Of a stretch of 5,703 nt of DNA, positions 1 through 5,703 are shown in pieces. Origin of the DNA: JAUSPI01 sp964650385. GTDB lineage: Bacteria > Desulfobacterota > Syntrophia > Syntrophales > JADFWA01. A program made the translations under genes and the position numbers. Location: the NCBI GenBank assembly GCA_964650385.1, contig CAZYTP010000124.1, positions 1 through 5,703 of the forward strand, read 5' to 3'. Within the stretch, counting starts at the first letter, position 1; every line of letters starts with the position of its first letter. A model generated the notes under the pieces. It saw nothing but the letters and a program-made list of their open reading frames with translations, did not search any database and was not told the origin of the DNA.

Positions 1-17
1 ACGAAAAAAATAAGGTC

Positions 18-46
18 TTGACTTTCACGGGTTGAATTGGCATAAT
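18..46 (+). promoter_or_regulatory. sigma70-type promoter of zapBA
   Basis: A -35 box TTGACT (18-23) and a -10 box CATAAT (41-46) are separated by exactly 17 bases, each one mismatch from consensus. Transcription would start near 52-54, leaving a leader of roughly 65 bases before the zapB TTG codon. The promoter rules out the longer reading frame that opens at 32, because that start would lie upstream of the transcript. It probably serves zapB, zapA and perhaps the 6S RNA, since no comparably good promoter is visible between zapA and the RNA. Confidence 0.75.
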
Positions 47-103
47 TCTAACTGTCTGATTGACATTTTTTGTTTTAAAAAATATAAAAAGGTTGGGTTA
101 ATA

Positions 104-111
104 GGGAGAGG
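104..111 (+). promoter_or_regulatory. Ribosome binding site fixing the zapB TTG start
   Basis: GGGAGAGG lies 7 bases before the TTG at 119. No ATG or GTG in this frame is similarly placed, so this site decides the start. Confidence 0.7.
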
Positions 112-118
112 TCAAGCG

Positions 119-346
119 TTGGAATTAGCGAAGTTTGATGAACTTGAAGAAAAAATTAAAGGAATAGTAGAGGAATGTTCGTTCCTGAAGAAGAGAAATC
201 AGGAATTGGAGGGATTATTTAAAGATAAGGATGGAGAGCTAGAAGAGGCAAACAGAAAGATAAGAGAGTTAGATGAGGAATGGAATGCTGTTCGCGCAAA
301 GGTGGATTCACTTCTTGGTATGCTTAAGGATATAAGTGTAACATAA
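119..346 (+). CDS. zapB: ZapB-like cell division coiled-coil protein
   Basis: This encodes a 75-residue, highly charged protein that is almost entirely heptad-patterned coiled coil (about residues 5-70, rich in E, K, L and R). It has no signal peptide or membrane segment. The N-terminus MELAKFDELEEKI and the C-terminal AVRAKVDSLLGMLKDI pattern resemble small ZapB proteins encoded just before zapA in Deltaproteobacteria. ZapB is a cytoplasmic factor that, through ZapA, helps organise the FtsZ ring. The TTG start is chosen because a Shine-Dalgarno site sits 7 bases upstream and the frame upstream of it runs through the promoter. The gene is 14 bases before zapA and probably co-transcribed with it. 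Short coiled coils are easily misassigned, so the name rests largely on context and size. Confidence 0.75.
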   Translation: MELAKFDELEEKIKGIVEECSFLKKRNQELEGLFKDKDGELEEANRKIRELDEEWNAVRAKVDSLLGMLKDISVT

Positions 347-360
347 CAAAGATTAATATA

Positions 361-672
361 ATGAAGTTGAAAAAACGCTTTAACATCCAGATTCTAGAGC
401 AAGAAATTTCGGTTTTAAGTGACTCAGGGGATGAGCACGTAACAAAAACAGTTCGGTATATTAATGACAAGGCTAAGGAAATAGAAAGTGCTTTGGGAAA
501 CATTTCAACATTGAATGTTGCTATATTGGTTGCTTTAAACATTACTGATGAGTTATTTAAGTTTAAAAAAGAAAAAGAAGACGCTTATAATCAGTTGGAA
601 AGCAGAACTGAAAGATTAATTAACTGGATAGAGGAAACAAAAAATACGATCCCCTGCGATGTGCGTGATTAG
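361..672 (+). CDS. zapA: Cell division protein ZapA
   Basis: This encodes a 103-residue protein of the ZapA family, which binds and cross-links FtsZ polymers at the division site. The N-terminal part (about residues 6-45) has the family pattern: a short beta region (FNIQILEQEISVLS), then a helix with VRYINDKAKEIE. Residues 51-66 (LNVAILVALNITDELF) match the conserved ZapA 'aaLNiaDEl' signature. The rest (67-95) is a charged dimerisation coiled coil. The length is normal for the family. The ATG start has no clear Shine-Dalgarno site, so translation may depend on reinitiation after zapB, 14 bases upstream. The stop codon is followed within about 10 bases by the 6S RNA region, the classical zapA-ssrS arrangement. 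Confidence 0.85.
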   Translation: MKLKKRFNIQILEQEISVLSDSGDEHVTKTVRYINDKAKEIESALGNISTLNVAILVALNITDELFKFKKEKEDAYNQLESRTERLINWIEETKNTIPCDVRD

Positions 673-681
673 CATAAAGAC

Positions 682-850
682 TTTTTGAACCAACACCTAA
701 GAACCGGGAGACTTTCCTTGTTAGCCGTGTGCATGTCTGCCAGTATCCTGTGCTAAAGGGAGGCAGAAAGCCTAAAGCAACAATAAGACTCCCACTTTTT
801 GAAACGGTTCAAAATGGTGGTTGTTAACACGGCAAGGTGGGGGATTTTTT
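682..850 (+). ncRNA. ssrS: 6S RNA (ends approximate)
   Basis: 6S RNA mimics an open promoter and binds the sigma70 RNA polymerase holoenzyme, adjusting transcription in slow growth. Three observations support the call. First, it sits directly downstream of zapA, the usual ssrS location. Second, the 3' half has the order of landmarks seen in E. coli 6S: a GCCTAAA box (770-776, E. coli GCCTTAAA), a GC-containing arm, then a TTTTGAA-ACGG-TTCAAAA hairpin (797-814) matching the E. coli CCTTGAAC...GGTTCAAGG hairpin on the 3' side of the central bubble, then a GC-rich closing strand. Third, an apical stem TCTGCC/GGCAGA (736-741/762-767) is present and a T-run follows at 845-850. The closing stem cannot be settled by eye because several helices compete, so the 5' end could lie anywhere from about 680 to 705. 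No strong dedicated promoter is visible, and the RNA may be processed from the zapBA transcript. Confidence 0.75.
789..850 (+). terminator. Probable intrinsic terminator at the 6S RNA 3' end
   Basis: CTCCCAC (789-795) can pair with GTGGGGG (837-843) through seven pairs, one of them G-U. The stem encloses the 797-814 hairpin. A run of six T follows one base later (845-850). This has the form of a Rho-independent terminator, but it uses bases that other 6S helices also need. The T-run is certain, while the exact terminator stem is an inference. Confidence 0.5.
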
Positions 851-1109
851 ACTTGTTTTGCTTGAAATTTACTCTGACCGTGTTTTGTGAATATATATTA
901 GATTAAAACTGCCCCGGACATTTGTTGAAAGCCGGGTTGCCTCTCCAAGTAACTTCTATTATCCTTACCTTTTTACGGTTTAAACTTTCAATCACGTTGA
1001 ATTAAGAGAAAGGGACATATTTATTTTAGACCGTACCTGTATCTTAACCCTTGTTTTATGATTTATGTGCCCTTTATGGGCAATGATATTAAGCTTTTAT
1101 GATTATTTG
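851..1109 (+). other. Gene-free leader region between 6S RNA and rny
   Basis: There is no credible gene here on either strand. The only short frame noted, a 14-codon ATG frame at 1058-1102, lacks a ribosome binding site. Visible structure is a small CCCGG/CCGGG stem (913-917/932-936, 14-base loop), an AT stretch (891-900), an imperfect inverted repeat (1009-1075) and a TGCCC/GGGCA hairpin (1068-1082). An rny promoter should lie here. The best candidates are weak: CTGACC (874-879) with TATTAG (896-901) at 16 bases, or TTGAAT (997-1002) with TATTTA (1018-1023) at 15 bases. Neither is convincing. Confidence 0.5.
1009..1075 (+). repeat. Imperfect inverted repeat in the rny leader
   Basis: AAAGGGACATA (1009-1019) is the reverse complement of TATGTGCCCTTT (1064-1075) apart from one extra G in the right arm, giving 11 pairs and one bulge around a 44-base spacer. 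The right arm also belongs to a perfect five-pair hairpin TGCCC-TTTAT-GGGCA (1068-1082), so the two folds exclude each other in RNA. The left arm plus following bases (GGGACATATTTATTTT) resembles termini I recall of short palindromic repeats common in deltaproteobacterial genomes. It could be a repeat remnant, a leader control structure, or chance. Confidence 0.45.
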
Positions 1110-1118
1110 AGGAGGTGA
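1110..1118 (+). promoter_or_regulatory. Strong ribosome binding site of rny
   Basis: AGGAGGTGA is a nine-base match to the anti-Shine-Dalgarno sequence and ends 7 bases before the TTG at 1126. It favours that TTG over the in-frame ATG at 1141, which would be 22 bases away. Confidence 0.75.
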
Positions 1119-1125
1119 AGAGGGT

Positions 1126-2691
1126 TTGCTGCATTATAGTATGATTGTATTGATGATATTTGGTTCCATTGCTGTAGGAGTGGTGTTGGGATATATTCTG
1201 AGAGAAGGGGTTTCCAGGAAAAGACTGGAATCCTCAAAAAAACTATCGGAAAGAATAATTGGTGAGTCAAAGAAAGAAGCAGAAACCATAAAAAAGGAAT
1301 CCGTTCTGCAGGCTAAGGAGAATCTTCTTAAAGCAAAGGCTGAATTCGATAAAGATACCAGGGATAGAAATATAGAACTTGATAATCTAGAGAAGAAGAT
1401 CCGTTTTAAGGAGGAAAATCTGGACAAAAGAATGGAACTCCTCTCTCAAAAAGAAGCGAATTTGGAAAACAGGGACAAGACGATTATCAGTAGGGAGACT
1501 CTTATAAATAAAAAGCATAGTGAGTTAGATGGTATCATTGATGAACAGAGGAGGAGATTGGAGAAAATTGCGGGAATTTCATCTGAAGAGGCAAAAAAAT
1601 ATCTTATTCAATTCATGGAAGATGAAGCGAAGCATGAAGCAGCCGTGACTATAAGAAAAATAGAAGAGGAAACTAAACGTATTTCTGATAAAAAATCGCG
1701 AGAGATCATCGCTTATGCTATTCAAAGATATGCTGGTGATTTTGTGGCCGAGAATACCGTATCAGTAGTGAACTTACCTACAGATGAAATGAAAGGAAGG
1801 ATTATCGGTAGAGAGGGGAGAAATATCAGGGCGATAGAGGCTGCAACGGGTGTAGATTTGATTATTGATGATACTCCTGAAGCTGTAGTCCTTTCAAGCT
1901 TTGATCCAGTACGGCGGGAAGTAGCAAGGATATCCCTGGAAAGACTGATAAGTGATGGCAGAATTCATCCGGGGAGAATTGAAGATGTTGTAAGTAAGGT
2001 CAACTCCGAGGTGGAGACGATTATTAGAGAAACGGGTGAAAGTGTGTCATTTGATGTTGGTGTTCATGATATTCATCTGGAAATAATCAAACTTCTTGGA
2101 AGACTTAAATACCGGACAAGTTTTTCCCAGAATGTTCTTCAACATTCCGTGGAAGTTGCTCATCTGATGGGTACGATGGCTGCTGAATTGGGTATGGACA
2201 TAAAAGAGGCCAAGAGAGCTGGATTACTGCATGATATAGGAAAGGCCGTTGACCGTGAGATTGAAGGGACACATGCCTCTATCGGCGCAGATTATGCTAA
2301 AAGATTTGGTGAGTCGGAAGGGATTGTTCAGGCTATTGCCTGTCACCATGATGACGGTCGGACCAATACACTGCTTGGAGTTCTTATCCAGGCAGCAGAT
2401 ACTCTTTCTGCCTCGAGGCCGGGGGCTCGTCGTGAAATGTTGGAAACTTATGTAAAGCGCCTGGAGGAACTGGAAAGAATAGCTAATTCTTTTAGTGGTA
2501 TTGATAAATGTTACGCGATTCAGGCAGGAAGAGAAATACGCATACTTGTTGAAAATGAAAAAATATCTGACGATGATGCAGTAATGTTATGTAGAGATGT
2601 TGTTAAGAAAATTGAATCTGAATTAACTTATCCTGGTCAAATAAAGGTTACAGTAATAAGGGAAACCAGGGTTTTAGATTTTGCGAAGTAG
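1126..2691 (+). CDS. rny: Ribonuclease Y
   Basis: RNase Y is a membrane-anchored endoribonuclease that starts mRNA decay and processing. The 521-residue product is full length for the family and shows all its parts in order. An N-terminal transmembrane helix (about residues 6-25) is followed by a long charged coiled coil (about 30-160). A KH RNA-binding domain comes next, with the GRIIGREGRNIR loop at 224-235. The metal-dependent HD domain has H340, the HD pair H369-D370 (LLHDIGK), H407-H408 and D425 (AADTLSASRPGAR). The conserved tail YPGQIKVTVIRETR is at 502-515. The TTG start is supported by a strong Shine-Dalgarno site; starting at ATG 1141 would only remove five residues. ymdB follows after 16 bases, the same pairing as ymdA-ymdB in Bacillus subtilis. 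The gene lies downstream of 6S RNA and a long leader, so it may have its own promoter. No defect is seen. Confidence 0.96.
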   Translation: MLHYSMIVLMIFGSIAVGVVLGYILREGVSRKRLESSKKLSERIIGESKKEAETIKKESVLQAKENLLKAKAEFDKDTRDRNIELDNLEKKIRFKEENLDKRMELLSQKEANLENRDKTIISRETLINKKHSELDGIIDEQRRRLEKIAGISSEEAKKYLIQFMEDEAKHEAAVTIRKIEEETKRISDKKSREIIAYAIQRYAGDFVAENTVSVVNLPTDEMKGRIIGREGRNIRAIEAATGVDLIIDDTPEAVVLSSFDPVRREVARISLERLISDGRIHPGRIEDVVSKVNSEVETIIRETGESVSFDVGVHDIHLEIIKLLGRLKYRTSFSQNVLQHSVEVAHLMGTMAAELGMDIKEAKRAGLLHDIGKAVDREIEGTHASIGADYAKRFGESEGIVQAIACHHDDGRTNTLLGVLIQAADTLSASRPGARREMLETYVKRLEELERIANSFSGIDKCYAIQAGREIRILVENEKISDDDAVMLCRDVVKKIESELTYPGQIKVTVIRETRVLDFAK

Positions 2692-2692
2692 A

Positions 2693-2698
2693 AAGGAA
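2693..2698 (+). promoter_or_regulatory. Ribosome binding site fixing the ymdB TTG start
   Basis: AAGGAA lies 9 bases before the TTG at 2708, just after the rny stop. The TTG at 2681, which would overlap rny, adds nine residues that do not fit the family N-terminus. Confidence 0.55.
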
Positions 2699-2707
2699 AA
2701 CGGATAT

Positions 2708-3493
2708 TTGAAAATATTACTTATAGGGGATATCATTGGTAAGCCGGGCAGAAGGGTTGTTAGGCGGCTTATTCCTGATGCGGTTTATCAATATGAAATA
2801 GATTTAGTCATTGCTAATTGTGAAAATGCTGCAGGGGGATTTGGCGTAACAAGAGAGGTGGTCGAGGAACTTTATAGAAACAAGATCGACGTATTAACAT
2901 CAGGAAATCATATATGGAATAAAAAGGAAACTATCGAATTCATTGAAGATTATGAAACACTTCTTAGGCCTGCAAACTATCCTGAGGGTTTACCCGGAAG
3001 AGGGAGTGTGTTAGTACGCAGTTCTTCGGGAGTTTTTGTTGGTGTTATTAATTTGATGGGTAGGGTATTTATGCAGCCATTGGATTGTCCCTTCAAATCA
3101 GCAGAAAGGGAAATCGCAAAACTGAAAGGCAAAACCAGAGTAATAATAGTAGACATACATGCGGAGGCTACCTCAGAGAAACAGGCTATCGGCTGGTTTT
3201 TAGATGGTCGGGTAAGCGCAGTTTTGGGGACCCATACGCATGTTCAAACAGCGGATGAGAGGATATTGCCTGGCGGAACAGCTTACATCACAGATGTAGG
3301 GATGACCGGACCTTTTGATTCTGTCATAGGGATAAAAAAAGATATTGTTTTGAAAAGATTCTTGACAAGTGTTCCAAATAAGTTTGATGTGGCGAACCGA
3401 GATATATGGCTTCAGGGTACAATAGTGGATGTTGATGAAGATAGTGGAAAAAGTGTGAGCATTGAAAGATTGAACATGAAACTGGAAAATTAG
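2708..3493 (+). CDS. ymdB: YmdB-type metallophosphoesterase (TIGR00282 family)
   Basis: This is a 261-residue calcineurin-like phosphoesterase of the YmdB family, close to the roughly 264 residues of the B. subtilis protein. That enzyme is a cyclic-nucleotide phosphodiesterase (2',3'- and 3',5'-cNMP) which affects biofilm, motility and RNase Y-linked RNA decay. The metal ligands known in the family are all visible: D8 (IGDIIGKPGR), E39-N40 (NCENAAGGFG), N67-H68 (SGNHIWNK), H151 (VDIHAEATSEK), and H176 and H178 (GTHTHVQTAD). The conserved ITDVGMTG motif follows. There is no signal peptide or membrane segment, so it should be cytoplasmic. The TTG start at 2708 gives the standard MKILLIGD opening and has a ribosome binding site. 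The gene sits 16 bases after rny and 55 bases before tyrS. The substrate in this organism is an inference from the family. Confidence 0.93.
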   Translation: MKILLIGDIIGKPGRRVVRRLIPDAVYQYEIDLVIANCENAAGGFGVTREVVEELYRNKIDVLTSGNHIWNKKETIEFIEDYETLLRPANYPEGLPGRGSVLVRSSSGVFVGVINLMGRVFMQPLDCPFKSAEREIAKLKGKTRVIIVDIHAEATSEKQAIGWFLDGRVSAVLGTHTHVQTADERILPGGTAYITDVGMTGPFDSVIGIKKDIVLKRFLTSVPNKFDVANRDIWLQGTIVDVDEDSGKSVSIERLNMKLEN

Positions 3494-3534
3494 AGATAAA
3501 AAGTTTTTACTCTTGTCCTAAGCCTAGTTTGATG

Positions 3535-3540
3535 TGGAGG
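3535..3540 (+). promoter_or_regulatory. Ribosome binding site fixing the tyrS TTG start
   Basis: TGGAGG lies 8 bases before the TTG at 3549. The in-frame GTG at 3534 overlaps this site and has none of its own, so TTG is the better start. Confidence 0.65.
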
Positions 3541-3548
3541 CTTGTAAT

Positions 3549-4829
3549 TTGAAGAACGTGTATGGCGTACTTTCTGAAAGAGGATTTATAGAACAGGTAA
3601 CTGACGAGGAGTTGATAAGCGAACTTCTGGGAGCGAACAGTGCTACCTGCTATATTGGCTTTGATCCTACCGCAACGAGCTTGCATGTGGGGAGCCTTGT
3701 TCCCATAATGGCTCTGGCCCATATGCAAAGACATGGTCATAGGCCAATAGCCCTTATAGGTGGGGGAACTGCCCTGATTGGTGATCCGAGTGGAAAGACA
3801 GAAATGCGACAGCTTCTTACTCGAAAGCAAATTGACGGAAATGCGAAGTATTTGAAAAAACAGCTTTCGAGGTATGTTGATTTTAAGGAGGGGAATGCCA
3901 TTTTGTTAAATAATGCAGACTGGTTGACCCAACTCAACTATATTGAATTCTTAAGGGATATTGGACGTTATTTCAGTGTCAACAGGATGCTGGCCGCAGA
4001 AAGCTACAAAATACGTCTCGAAACAGGCCTCAACTTCATTGAATTCAACTATATGCTTCTGCAGGCCTATGATTTTTGGCATCTATTTAAGCACTATAAT
4101 TGTGTCCTCCAGATGGGGGGGAATGACCAGTGGGGTAACATTTTGGCCGGGACCGATCTTATAAGAAGGATCGAGGGTGAAACAGCATTCGGCATGACAT
4201 TTCCTCTTATAATAACATCCCTGGGACACAAGATGGGAAAAACAGAAAAAGGGACTGTATGGCTGGATTCGGAACTCACGATACCCTATGACTATTTTCA
4301 ATACTGGATCAACACTGACGATAAAGACGTGGAAAGATTTTTGGCCCTGTTTACCTTTTTGCCGATGGAAGAAGTCGCGCAGGCGGGTGGGCTTAGCGGA
4401 TCTCAATTAAATATGGCCAAAGCTATATTGGCCTTTGAAGCCACAAAGATAACGCATGATGAAGAAGCGGCTTTAGCTGCATGGAGAGCATCAGTCAGTA
4501 ATTTCAATTTAAAACCAGTTGATCCGGCGCTCTTTAAATCAAGCTCCATTCCGAGAGCTGAAGTCTCTCAAGATATGTCTGCGATAGCTACTTTTGAGAA
4601 ATCAAGGGATGAGATTGTTGCCATCTCCATTCCTGAACTGTTCGAAGAGGTCAATTTGTGTGCCTCCAGAGGGGAAACGAGGAGGCTTATTGCACAGGGT
4701 GGGATATATATAAATGACAGGCGGATTCAATCAATTGATGATAGGGTAAGTGTTGATGATATTAACCAGAGCGGTGAAATTCGTCTTCGAAAGGGCAAGA
4801 AGAAATATACGAGAATTAAGGTGAAATGA
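3549..4829 (+). CDS. tyrS: Tyrosyl-tRNA synthetase
   Basis: TyrRS is a class I aminoacyl-tRNA synthetase that joins tyrosine to tRNA-Tyr using ATP in the cytoplasm. The 426-residue product is full length for the bacterial TyrS type. Its Rossmann catalytic domain carries the tyrosine-pocket YIGFDPTATSLHVGS (35-49) containing the HIGH-like LHVG, then GGGTALIGDPSGKTEMR (about 72-88), QMGGNDQWGN (188-197) and the KMSKS-equivalent KMGKT (228-232). An alpha-helical anticodon-binding region follows. The C-terminal S4-like RNA-binding domain covers about residues 362-426 (GETRRLIAQGGIYIND), ending in a basic tail. The TTG start matches the ribosome binding site and the usual N-terminus. A 55-base gap separates it from ymdB with no terminator seen, so co-transcription with rny-ymdB is likely. 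No T-box or other leader is visible. The gene ends just upstream of the rRNA operon. Confidence 0.97.
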   Translation: MKNVYGVLSERGFIEQVTDEELISELLGANSATCYIGFDPTATSLHVGSLVPIMALAHMQRHGHRPIALIGGGTALIGDPSGKTEMRQLLTRKQIDGNAKYLKKQLSRYVDFKEGNAILLNNADWLTQLNYIEFLRDIGRYFSVNRMLAAESYKIRLETGLNFIEFNYMLLQAYDFWHLFKHYNCVLQMGGNDQWGNILAGTDLIRRIEGETAFGMTFPLIITSLGHKMGKTEKGTVWLDSELTIPYDYFQYWINTDDKDVERFLALFTFLPMEEVAQAGGLSGSQLNMAKAILAFEATKITHDEEAALAAWRASVSNFNLKPVDPALFKSSSIPRAEVSQDMSAIATFEKSRDEIVAISIPELFEEVNLCASRGETRRLIAQGGIYINDRRIQSIDDRVSVDDINQSGEIRLRKGKKKYTRIKVK

Positions 4830-4904
4830 TGCGGAGTTTGGCAGCCTAAACATAAAATTAACTTGTTGATTTTATGCGCATTTTAAGATCACCTTATTTT
4901 TTTT
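4817..4904 (+). terminator. Branched intrinsic terminator after tyrS
   Basis: TAAGGTGA (4817-4824, inside the last tyrS codons) pairs perfectly with TCACCTTA (4889-4896), followed by a T-rich run (4897-4904). Nested inside are ATGCG/CGCAT (4829-4833/4877-4881) and, directly next to it, CATAAAAT/ATTTTATG (4851-4858/4869-4876). The structure is larger and more AT-rich than a textbook terminator, but the stacked complementarity and the U-tract make it the likely end of the rny-ymdB-tyrS transcript. It would insulate that unit from the rRNA operon. Confidence 0.6.
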
Positions 4905-4914
4905 AAAATAAAGC

Positions 4915-4941
4915 TTGACACCTCGGGAAAGAAATTATAGA
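4915..4941 (+). promoter_or_regulatory. Candidate rRNA promoter P1
   Basis: A consensus TTGACA (4915-4920) is followed 15 bases later by TATAGA (4936-4941). A 15-base spacer is shorter than the optimal 17. The AT-rich stretch just upstream (4896-4914) could act as an UP element, though it overlaps the terminator U-tract. This is the upstream of two tandem candidates, a common rRNA operon layout. Confidence 0.5.
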
Positions 4942-5000
4942 ACCGCCATTCACTTTGATTGAAAAGACGTTTCGTGTTAAGTTTTTAAAAGAAATAACTC

Positions 5001-5029
5001 TTGACAGAGAGTATGGTTTTTAATAGTAT
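5001..5029 (+). promoter_or_regulatory. Candidate rRNA promoter P2
   Basis: A consensus TTGACA (5001-5006) and TAGTAT (5024-5029, four of six consensus bases) are separated by 17 bases. An A/T-rich UP-like stretch (4981-4998) lies directly upstream. The start would be near 5034-5037, about 107 bases before mature 16S rRNA. Spacing and position make it the better of the two candidates. Confidence 0.7.
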
Positions 5030-5049
5030 AAGGGTTCGTCTTTTTAAAA

Positions 5050-5062
5050 AGTTCTTTGACAA
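5050..5062 (+). promoter_or_regulatory. boxA-like rRNA antitermination element
   Basis: AGTTCTTTGACAA closely resembles the E. coli rrn boxA TGCTCTTTAACAA (10 of 13 bases). It lies in the 16S leader between P2 and the gene, where boxA is expected. In other bacteria boxA RNA is bound by NusB-NusE to keep polymerase from terminating on untranslated rRNA. Confidence 0.7.
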
Positions 5063-5111
5063 TTGAATAGTGAGATAGTTAATTTGTGGGTCCTTTTATT
5101 TTTTGAAAAAG

Positions 5112-5131
5112 TTAGAGATTTATCTCTCTAA
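5112..5131 (+). other. Leader hairpin just before 16S rRNA
   Basis: TTAGAGA (5112-5118) and TCTCTAA (5125-5131) form a perfect seven-pair stem with a six-base loop, 11 bases before the mature 16S start. It may guide 5' processing. The long processing stem formed with the 16S trailer cannot be checked because the 3' flank is outside the window. Confidence 0.45.
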
Positions 5132-5142
5132 GGAAGAATTTA

Positions 5143-5703
<561 letters not shown>

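Noticed and set aside
32..118. N-terminal extension of zapB from a TTG at 32
   Set aside because: It overlaps the -10 region of a good promoter, lies upstream of the predicted transcript start, has no ribosome binding site and encodes residues unlike the family.
913..936. CCCGG/CCGGG stem as a terminator or riboswitch
   Set aside because: It has only five pairs, a 14-base loop and no T-run after it; nothing matches a known riboswitch.
1058..1102. 14-codon ATG frame in the rny leader
   Set aside because: There is no ribosome binding site, the frame is very short, and nothing suggests an attenuation peptide such as a run of one amino acid.
4230..4247. KMGKT instead of KMSKS in TyrRS as a possible defect
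   Set aside because: KMGKT/KFGKT-type motifs are normal in bacterial TyrRS, and all other active-site motifs are intact.
3507..4406. Several antisense and alternate-frame readings within tyrS (and similar ones in zapA and rny)
   Set aside because: They are shadows of strongly supported genes, with no ribosome binding sites or recognisable domains.
5056..5084. TTGACA (5056-5061) with TTAATT 17 bases on as a third rRNA promoter
   Set aside because: The TTGACA is part of the boxA-like element GTTCTTTGACAA, and the -10 match is poor. boxA explains it better.

Overview
The window is a housekeeping stretch of a bacterial chromosome, with every gene on the + strand. The 16S rRNA fragment has the look of the former Deltaproteobacteria (Desulfobacterota), closest by eye to Syntrophus/Smithella-type organisms. 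The signs are the V1 and V2 loop style and the stretch around 5518-5605. The protein order zapB-zapA-6S RNA-rny-ymdB fits that group. This is an inference from remembered sequences, not a database match.

Layout. A sigma70-type promoter (18-46) drives two small cell-division genes, zapB (119-346, TTG start) and zapA (361-672). Immediately after zapA lies a structured non-coding region (about 682-850) that I read as 6S RNA (ssrS), ending in a U-tract. A gene-free leader of about 260 bases (851-1109) follows. It holds a 67-bp imperfect inverted repeat and a small overlapping hairpin. Next come rny (RNase Y, 1126-2691), ymdB (YmdB/TIGR00282-type metallophosphoesterase, 2708-3493) and tyrS (tyrosyl-tRNA synthetase, 3549-4829), which look co-transcribed. 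A branched stem with a U-tract (4817-4904) probably ends that unit. The rRNA operon control region (4905-5142) has two candidate promoters, a boxA-like antitermination element and a leader hairpin. The 16S rRNA gene begins near 5143 and runs off the window end.

How the genes relate. ZapB and ZapA support FtsZ-ring assembly. 6S RNA binds the sigma70 RNA polymerase holoenzyme in other bacteria. RNase Y is a membrane-anchored mRNA-decay endonuclease, and YmdB is its usual operon partner in Firmicutes. TyrRS and rRNA belong to translation. The theme is growth and RNA metabolism.

Four of the five protein genes appear to start with TTG, each supported by a Shine-Dalgarno match or by family N-terminal alignment. 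Automated calls may therefore place several starts wrongly. I see no mobile genes, CRISPR array or new multi-gene system. The least explained parts are the competing helices in the 6S RNA region and the inverted repeat in the rny leader.
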